DNA of 50,894 bases, from assembly GCA_017472225.1 (NCBI GenBank), contig JAFUQS010000050.1, positions 1 through 50,894 on the forward strand. Reading direction: 5' to 3'. Shown one piece after another: positions 45,003-50,894 of the stretch. A program made the position numbers and the translations under genes. Position 1 is the first letter of the stretch, and each line of letters opens with the position of its first letter. The DNA is from Clostridia bacterium (lineage in GTDB: Bacteria > Bacillota > Clostridia > Oscillospirales > Acutalibacteraceae). The notes below the pieces were generated by a model. It saw only the letters and a list, made by a program, of their open reading frames with translations, was not told the origin of the DNA and searched no databases.

Positions 45003-48000
45003 ATGAAAATCAATTTAAGCAAAAAAGTTCTGGCTTTTCTGCTTGCACTGATGTGTTTGTTGACTTCAATTCCATTTTCTGTTGGAGCAGAAGAGGTCAA
45101 CAATTCAGGTGTTGATGTTGAAATCGTCAGCTTTATGCGTGGCGCACAAGAAGACCTTCGTGCCAGTGAGCTCCTTGAAGCAAGGGTGACAGGGTACAGC
45201 GACAATGTACAGAACCTGACCTACAAATGGACAAACGGGTTGGGTACATACCTTTATGTGTATAATTCTCATAATATGTACTACATCAACAACACCGATG
45301 GCGAGATTGAGATTTATAACAGCAACATCCCTGCAAGCAATAATATGGCAGGGCGTACCTACAACACCTCTTATAAAGAAAAAGGCTTTTGCTGGGCAGC
45401 AGTATACGGCTCTTTTACATCAGGTACAGGCGGCAGTATCGACAGCGACAAAGCTTTTGTAGGTACTATTACAGTTGAAGTTTATGACGGCGAAACCTTG
45501 CTTGCAAGAGATACCCATACAGGTAAGCGAGAGCTTGTCAGAAGCGGCTGGAGATGGTACTATCAGAACACAGGTATTGTTGCTTCCAGCCTTTCAACCG
45601 ATATGGATGATGTTACCATCGGTATGTTCGAGGGTGACACAAGAAACGTAAAGGACCTTCTGGGTGAAAGTGCAATTCTTCATATCACCTGTGTAGAGAG
45701 CACAGTTCAGAATGGCGAGGTTGTTTCGGGAGACGATAATATAGTGCTTACCAAGGATGGCGACTATTATATTACCGCCAAAACTCTTCAGCAGGAAGGC
45801 AGCACAGGGCCTGAAGGGGATGCAAAGGTTACTCTTACAATCAGAAAAAACACCTGTAAATTTCACGAGAACACCACTGCTACTGCTACCACAACGGTTT
45901 ATATTTTCAAAAAACCTACAACAAGTACTACCGCATACACTCTTACTCTTACAGGCAATCTTGACGACAGATGTACCTACTTCATCGGCGGTCAGAAGGG
46001 AGAGAGGAAGACAGACGAAAATGGCAACGAAATTGTTCTTTTCACAGGTCTTAACCCCAACACCGACTATGAAGTAGAAGTAAGAGGAAACTATACAGAC
46101 GAAAACGGCAACGCAAGAACTGCTTACGCCTATGTTTACGATACCACCAAGCCTGTATATAACGGCACGGTTAAGGTTTATTTAAATGGTACTTATAACT
46201 CAGCGGAGCATACTGCTGACGGTACCCTCGTAAATATCGAAGATGTAACCTCTTATCCCGAGGGTACACCTCTTTACGCCAAAAATATTGATGGCACAGG
46301 AGATTTTATCCCTCTTGTTAATACCGAAACAGGCGTTTATTCATCAATTCTCGACACAGGCTCATATAAGCTTTATTATGAAGCCAATGAAGATTCCAAG
46401 ATTGATGACCAGCTTCTTACTATGCACAACGCTGACCGCACAAGATACCTCTTCTATAACTCTGTTCAGTATTTTGACGACGAAACTGACCTTGGTACAG
46501 AATACTACATAACAGATTCCAAGGTTACTACAAGAAAAGCTCCCACAAAAGACGGCCATGTGTTCACCGGCTGGCAGATTAGAGGTACCGGCACTACATT
46601 CCAGGCTGAGGCAACTCTTAGTGATAATATTTCACAGGCTTATGTTCTTGAAGCTCAGTGGGAAAAGGGCAAAAATGTTTATGTAAACTTTGTTATAGAC
46701 CATCGTGACCCTGACACAGGTGTACCTTATGATGAGGACGATGATCATCATAATGTCGTTTTCGACCTTATGAGTAAACCTAAGAACAGCGTAGGTAACT
46801 ATTCTGACGTTTTTGATTCTTCTTCCTATATCAACTGGGATGGTGAAGAAGGTACTTTCGACACTCCGGGTTATGTTCTTGAATATGACAAGAACGAGAA
46901 TGGTGTTATAACTGTAACCAAGTATAACGCCACAAAACCAATCCTTACAAATGTTCTTGATAACAAGGATTATTCCGTTGAGGTTATCAAGTCGGGTTAT
47001 GAACTTATCTCTGTTGATGTTGATGATGATAAAGACGATAAAATTATTATTGACGTTAAGCTTCAGTACGAGCCTAAAAACGGCGACCTTAAGTTTAAAG
47101 TAAAGCTTGATGAGGACGCAAAAAAGCTTATTAAAGAACATCCCGAGTATAAGCCCGTGGCAGTAGACGTTAAGGTTCTTTCCTGGTATACCTCCCAACG
47201 AAATGAAGTTGAGGCATATACCTGGGAGCATATAACCCAGCACCACGATACCTTCGTTACTCTTTATTTAAACGATGACCTAACCGAGGCAACAGGTTCT
47301 TATCCTGTATGGATGAGAAGTAATTCAGGTAACCCTTTCTACTACAGAATCAAGGTTGTTTCCTATGTTCTTGCCAACGGCAGAGTTCTTGAAACCTATG
47401 ATGTTGAAAATCAGAAAAACGTTCAGTATCTGAGCCTGGGTGAGCGTTACCTTGCAGAAATTTCTGCTGCTGGCGGTGTATGTCCCGATATTGAAAAAAC
47501 CAATTTATTGGGTGCATATTTTGACGAAAGCGGTGTTCAGCAGGGTGAGCTTGTGGCTGAAATCAGCATTAAGACTCATAATGTTACATTTGCCTTTGAG
47601 GATGATGGTGCCACACTTAACGGTGAAACCGAAAACTTCACCCTAACAAAGCAAATTAAAGTACCCGACCTCACTCAGTATGTACCCACAAAAGATGGGG
47701 GATATGTGTTTGACGGTTGGTATCTTGAAAACGGCACAAAGGTAGTATCAGGTGCAGAGCTTGAAAGTGATATCACCCTTTATGCAAGCTGGAAAGCTCC
47801 TCTCACAGTTGAAGGCGTTGTTTCTGTGGCAGGTTATTATTATCTTGACGAAGAAAACCCTGATGACCCCACAATTATTTACGAGGCAGCCCGTACTCAC
47901 GCAGTTACTGTAAATCTTCAGAAGATTCTTCCCAACAGTTACACAGAAACCATAAGAACTCTTAAGGTTGATGTTACCTATAATGATTCCGCTGAAAAAC

Positions 48001-49883
48001 CAATGGGTACTGCCAATTACTGCTTTACTGAAGTGCCCGACGACGGACATCAGTACAGAATCCTTATCCAGAATCCCAACTATATCGTAGCCTATCAGAA
48101 CGAACCCGATAGCCTTCTCCCTGAAAAAATCAAAGATTACAGAGAAGGGTATAATGACCCCAACGCCTTTACCGCAGTGTTTGGAGAAAACGAGCCCTTG
48201 GTTGCAGACGTAAACGCATTTATGCGTTTTTCACCTGAGAACTTTAATCTCCATTATCAGGTTTTAGCGACATCTATCAACGAGGGATATCGTCCTGTTT
48301 CAACAGAAATTCTTATCCACGGCAACGACGGCAAAAGCGGTGTTACACCTCAGAACTGGCCTGTTATTACTCAGATGAATGACGGCAACACTTACACAGG
48401 TGATAATGTAGACGTGGGTGCAGATGGAAAAAGTGAAGTTAAGACCTATCCCGTGTGGATGTATATGCCCGACGGTCATACTCTTTACGATTATGGTGTA
48501 AGCCTTGACGGCTATAAATATCAGAATGGTAATGAAACCATCACAAAAGCTTTTGACCCTGTAAAAGCACCTTTCTATGTTTATTACAACGGTGCTGCCC
48601 GTTACAGTGCTAAAGCAGACGCAAACCCCGAACATCAGACTCAGCTCCTTACTGTTACCTTAGCTCCCAAAAGATACGAGGTTATCTTTAATATGGGCTT
48701 TACAGAAAGTGAGAAGGACTATATTACTGATTTTAAGTTTACAGTTACTCCTAAGGTTTTGAAAACAACAGACGAGAATAATCAGCACGTTGTCGTTGTT
48801 AATGAAAATGCAGTTCACGAAACCAGCCATATCTGGAGCTATGAAACCGATGTTAACTATGAGCCTCAGCGAGAGGGTTATGAGTTTCTCGGTTGGTACG
48901 ACGGTGAAGGTGAAGACGCAGAGAAAGTGACAACAATTTCTGCAGATACCCATGAGAATATTACCCTCTATGCAAGATGGAAAGAGCTCTTTACAGTTAC
49001 CTTCTACACCAATTTAAAGGGTATCGACGAAACTTCCTTCCGTGTTTATTATCAGAACGACGAGAACACCCCTGATGATGTATTGACACTTACAAAAGAG
49101 GGTAAAGTTAAGTCTTTCTATGATATTCCTCAGCTTGAATACGAACTTAACAATAAGTTTATCTTCAAGGGTTGGTATCTTGCAGACGGTACACCCATAA
49201 GCTGGGATGATGTCTACACAAACCACACCAACATCTACGCACACTGGATAGATGTAAATGAGGTTGACAAGGATAAAGACGACAAGAAAGAGCTTTACGG
49301 CGGTCTTGATAAATACCCCGAGTTCGACCTTGCAGGTGTTCAGATTCGTGATGTTGTAAAAGACACAGGAAATCACTACGGAGAGGAAAGCACAGGTCTC
49401 AGATTTGTAAGTATCCTCAGCGAAAATGTTTATGAGCAGCTTAATGAAATTACCGACAAAAATAAAACAGTAACAAATCCCAATAAAGCGGAATACGGCT
49501 ATGCTCTTGCAAAGACAGAAACAGTCAAGGAATTTGCAAATGGCAACGCTGAGTATAAGATTCAGTATAACGGCGAAAATGTAAACGGTACAGATACAAG
49601 AAACGACTACAAATACGTTCAGAGTATCAGGTGCAGCGGTTACAGCGACCACAGAAATTTTGAGGGATATCGCTTCTATACTGCCGTTATTACCTATGAC
49701 GGACTTGAGGGTGCAGAGCTTGAAGCAGCTCACAACACCGCTATTACCGCCCGTGCTTATCTGCGTTATACCGACGCCAACAACCTTTTGAGAACCTACT
49801 ACAATAACTACACAGGAACCCAGAGCTTCGGCGGTTGCAGTGCAAGCTTTGCAAAGGTAGCCGAGAGCTTTGCGATTGATTGA
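45003..49883 (+). CDS. Large secreted protein with InlB B-type repeats
   Basis: A 1,626-residue secreted protein with signal peptide (about 1-30, hydrophobic core AFLLALMCLLTSIPF). It contains four Listeria/Bacteroides InlB B-type repeats of the form ...GYxFxGW...ITLYAxWK: near 512, 893, 1286 and 1378. Between them are beta-rich Asp/Glu-heavy segments with no family I can name. The C-terminal about 180 residues (GVQIRDVVKDT..., GLRFVSIL, YGYALAKTE, ITARAYLRY) form a domain found in other Ruminococcaceae surface proteins. No LPXTG, dockerin or membrane anchor is visible. I start at ATG 45003, since GGAGG is 7 nt upstream; an ATG at 44997 is only 1 nt from it. The next gene begins 1 bp later. 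Confidence 0.85.
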   Translation: MKINLSKKVLAFLLALMCLLTSIPFSVGAEEVNNSGVDVEIVSFMRGAQEDLRASELLEARVTGYSDNVQNLTYKWTNGLGTYLYVYNSHNMYYINNTDGEIEIYNSNIPASNNMAGRTYNTSYKEKGFCWAAVYGSFTSGTGGSIDSDKAFVGTITVEVYDGETLLARDTHTGKRELVRSGWRWYYQNTGIVASSLSTDMDDVTIGMFEGDTRNVKDLLGESAILHITCVESTVQNGEVVSGDDNIVLTKDGDYYITAKTLQQEGSTGPEGDAKVTLTIRKNTCKFHENTTATATTTVYIFKKPTTSTTAYTLTLTGNLDDRCTYFIGGQKGERKTDENGNEIVLFTGLNPNTDYEVEVRGNYTDENGNARTAYAYVYDTTKPVYNGTVKVYLNGTYNSAEHTADGTLVNIEDVTSYPEGTPLYAKNIDGTGDFIPLVNTETGVYSSILDTGSYKLYYEANEDSKIDDQLLTMHNADRTRYLFYNSVQYFDDETDLGTEYYITDSKVTTRKAPTKDGHVFTGWQIRGTGTTFQAEATLSDNISQAYVLEAQWEKGKNVYVNFVIDHRDPDTGVPYDEDDDHHNVVFDLMSKPKNSVGNYSDVFDSSSYINWDGEEGTFDTPGYVLEYDKNENGVITVTKYNATKPILTNVLDNKDYSVEVIKSGYELISVDVDDDKDDKIIIDVKLQYEPKNGDLKFKVKLDEDAKKLIKEHPEYKPVAVDVKVLSWYTSQRNEVEAYTWEHITQHHDTFVTLYLNDDLTEATGSYPVWMRSNSGNPFYYRIKVVSYVLANGRVLETYDVENQKNVQYLSLGERYLAEISAAGGVCPDIEKTNLLGAYFDESGVQQGELVAEISIKTHNVTFAFEDDGATLNGETENFTLTKQIKVPDLTQYVPTKDGGYVFDGWYLENGTKVVSGAELESDITLYASWKAPLTVEGVVSVAGYYYLDEENPDDPTIIYEAARTHAVTVNLQKILPNSYTETIRTLKVDVTYNDSAEKPMGTANYCFTEVPDDGHQYRILIQNPNYIVAYQNEPDSLLPEKIKDYREGYNDPNAFTAVFGENEPLVADVNAFMRFSPENFNLHYQVLATSINEGYRPVSTEILIHGNDGKSGVTPQNWPVITQMNDGNTYTGDNVDVGADGKSEVKTYPVWMYMPDGHTLYDYGVSLDGYKYQNGNETITKAFDPVKAPFYVYYNGAARYSAKADANPEHQTQLLTVTLAPKRYEVIFNMGFTESEKDYITDFKFTVTPKVLKTTDENNQHVVVVNENAVHETSHIWSYETDVNYEPQREGYEFLGWYDGEGEDAEKVTTISADTHENITLYARWKELFTVTFYTNLKGIDETSFRVYYQNDENTPDDVLTLTKEGKVKSFYDIPQLEYELNNKFIFKGWYLADGTPISWDDVYTNHTNIYAHWIDVNEVDKDKDDKKELYGGLDKYPEFDLAGVQIRDVVKDTGNHYGEESTGLRFVSILSENVYEQLNEITDKNKTVTNPNKAEYGYALAKTETVKEFANGNAEYKIQYNGENVNGTDTRNDYKYVQSIRCSGYSDHRNFEGYRFYTAVITYDGLEGAELEAAHNTAITARAYLRYTDANNLLRTYYNNYTGTQSFGGCSASFAKVAESFAID

Positions 49884-49884
49884 T

Positions 49885-50208
49885 ATGAAAGCCAGAATTA
49901 TAGTTTTATCAGGTCTTTTGCTTTTGAGTGTTTTTGTTTTTTTCGGATGTAACAGTGCTGAGAAAGTTAAGCCAACTCAGCCTGTTACCACACAAAAAAC
50001 CACAACCACTGAAAGCACGGATAAGACTGCGGAAAATGTAATTGAAACAACCTCTGCCAAAATAGCGGAAACTTCCGAAATTATAACACAGAGCACAGGT
50101 GCCCTTGAAACTTTCACACAGGCAGAAACCTCTGCTGAGAAGGCAGATGAAACCACCGCCTCAGAAACTTTCACCGAGCCCTTTATAAATTTTTCTGATT
50201 TAGAGTGA
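49885..50208 (+). CDS. Small Thr/Ser/Glu-rich lipoprotein
   Basis: A 107-residue predicted lipoprotein with signal peptide ending in lipobox FFGC (Cys22). The rest is low-complexity Thr/Ser/Glu/Ala-rich, probably an extended spacer on the cell surface. It starts 1 base after the InlB-repeat gene stop and overlaps or abuts the dockerin gene, so the three appear to form one operon. Function unknown; the ATG at 49885 is preferred because the signal peptide begins there. Confidence 0.75.
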   Translation: MKARIIVLSGLLLLSVFVFFGCNSAEKVKPTQPVTTQKTTTTESTDKTAENVIETTSAKIAETSEIITQSTGALETFTQAETSAEKADETTASETFTEPFINFSDLE

Positions 50209-50213
50209 TGTAT

Positions 50214-50894
50214 ATGAAAAAAGTATTGGCAATGCTTATTGCCTGTCTTGTGCTTATTTCCGCAGTGGGTATCTTCGGAGCTTTTGCACAGGAATTTCGC
50301 TATGGCGACGCCAACCGAGACGGCAAACTGAATATTAAAGACGCAACCTATATTCAGCGATATGCCGCTAAGCTGATTGAATTTGGCGACGAAGAAAAGA
50401 CTCTCTCTGATGTAAATGTTGACGGTAAGGTCAACGTCAAGGACGCCACCCTTATCCAGAAGCTTCTGGCAAAACTGGTGAGCTTCTTGCCTGTTGACAC
50501 AAAGCCTTTGGAAACTTCTCCGTCCTCGACTGATGAAAGTGCGACAACTGATGTGTTAACATCAACAAGTGAAACAGAAACTACGAGCTTTGAAGGTTCA
50601 GAGGCTGTCACAACTCCTGCACAGAGTAAACCTACAAAGCCCGTGGTGACAGACCCTGTGGAGAGTAAGCCCACAAAGCCCGTGGCGACAGAGCCTGTAC
50701 AGAGTAAACCTACAAAGCCCGTGGCGACAGACCCTGCACAGAGTAAACCCACAAAGCCTGTGGTGACAGAGCCTGTAGAGAGCAAGCCCACAAAGCCTGT
50801 GGTGACAGACCCTGTGGAGACTAAACCCACAAAGCCCGTGGCGACAGACCCTGTAGAGAGTAAACCCACAAAGCCCGTGGCGACAGACCCTGTA
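50214..50894 (+). CDS. Secreted dockerin type I protein with 39-bp tandem repeats (3' end outside window)
   Basis: 227 residues seen, open at the right edge. A signal peptide (MKKVLAMLIACLVLIS..., cleavage near GAFAQ) is followed at once by a dockerin pair: YGDANRDGKLNIKDATYIQRYAAKL and DVNVDGKVNVKDATLIQKLLAKL, each an F-hand calcium loop plus helix. A Ser/Thr linker and 13-residue repeats (SKPTKPVVTDPVE type) follow. An in-frame ATG at 50208 overlaps the preceding stop. Dockerins bind cohesins in cellulosome/amylosome-like complexes. Placement of the dockerin at the N-terminus is less usual than C-terminal. The downstream domain is not visible. Confidence 0.9.
   Translation, partial: MKKVLAMLIACLVLISAVGIFGAFAQEFRYGDANRDGKLNIKDATYIQRYAAKLIEFGDEEKTLSDVNVDGKVNVKDATLIQKLLAKLVSFLPVDTKPLETSPSSTDESATTDVLTSTSETETTSFEGSEAVTTPAQSKPTKPVVTDPVESKPTKPVATEPVQSKPTKPVATDPAQSKPTKPVVTEPVESKPTKPVVTDPVETKPTKPVATDPVESKPTKPVATDPV
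50625..50894 (+). repeat. 39-bp tandem repeat coding SKPTKPV(V/A)T(D/E)P(V/A)(E/Q)
   Basis: Seven in-frame units of 39 bp (the last cut by the window edge) encoding a Pro/Lys/Thr-rich 13-residue repeat. Units differ only at a few positions (VV or VA, D or E, E or Q, S or T), as expected for recent duplication and gene conversion. Likely an extended spacer. Confidence 0.93.

Noticed and set aside
50625..50894. CRISPR-like repeat array
   Set aside because: The 39-bp units are directly adjacent without spacers, in frame and coding for a Pro/Lys/Thr repeat. The antisense open frame over it is a shadow of the repeat.

Overview
The window looks like chromosome of an anaerobic, spore-forming, Gram-positive Clostridia, most likely the Ruminococcaceae/Oscillospiraceae group. 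The pointers are a GerW-type sporulation gene, remA, cdaA/cdaR, scpA/scpB, LPXTG proteins with class C sortases, fibro-slime and dockerin domains, and modest GC content. The genus call is inference from gene content only.

The left half (1-25,485) is all on the minus strand and forms two long housekeeping operons. The upstream operon starts at an extended -10 promoter near 25,566-25,594. It runs aminotransferase, ispF, cdaA, cdaR-like, FG-GAP-like lipoprotein, response regulator, histidine kinase, DUF1385, prmC, M50 protease, scpA, scpB, DUF2953, gerW, dacF, rluB, and ends at a hairpin terminator near 11,022-11,067. A consensus sigma-A promoter (10,981-11,009) then drives yicC, remA, gmk, rpoZ, priA, def, fmt, yugP-like, rsmB, rlmN, a PP2C phosphatase and a PrkC-type kinase cut by the left edge. 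Together these cover translation initiation and ribosome modification, replication restart, chromosome condensation, c-di-AMP synthesis and cell-envelope signalling.

The middle (25,728-26,874) holds tRNA-Thr and tRNA-Tyr with their own promoter and terminator. About 870 bp without a gene follows. It contains several strong hairpins and two modular palindromic arrays of one design: short hairpins separated by a 7-bp motif that flips orientation at the array centre. The first array uses GTGATAT/ATATCAC and the second GTGAAGT/ACTTCAC.

The right half is all on the plus strand. First comes an F-type ATP synthase operon (26,875-33,169) in order a, c, b, delta-alpha fusion, gamma, beta, epsilon. 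The delta subunit is reduced to its C-terminal domain and fused to the N-terminus of alpha, and subunit c carries an apparent signal peptide. Next is a sortase-assembled pilus locus (about 33,250-40,818): a large tip-like protein with a CBM26-like starch-binding module inserted in its fibro-slime domain but no visible signal peptide or start, then a major pilin and two class C sortases. An operon follows that pairs an enoate-reductase-type flavoprotein with both subunits of aconitase X, behind a striking 12-bp inverted repeat. The window ends in secreted-protein genes: a 1,626-residue InlB-repeat protein, a Thr-rich lipoprotein and a dockerin protein with a 39-bp tandem repeat, cut by the right edge.

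The best candidates for something new are the delta-alpha ATP synthase fusion, the starch-binding pilus tip, the flavoprotein/aconitase X module and the paired hairpin arrays.
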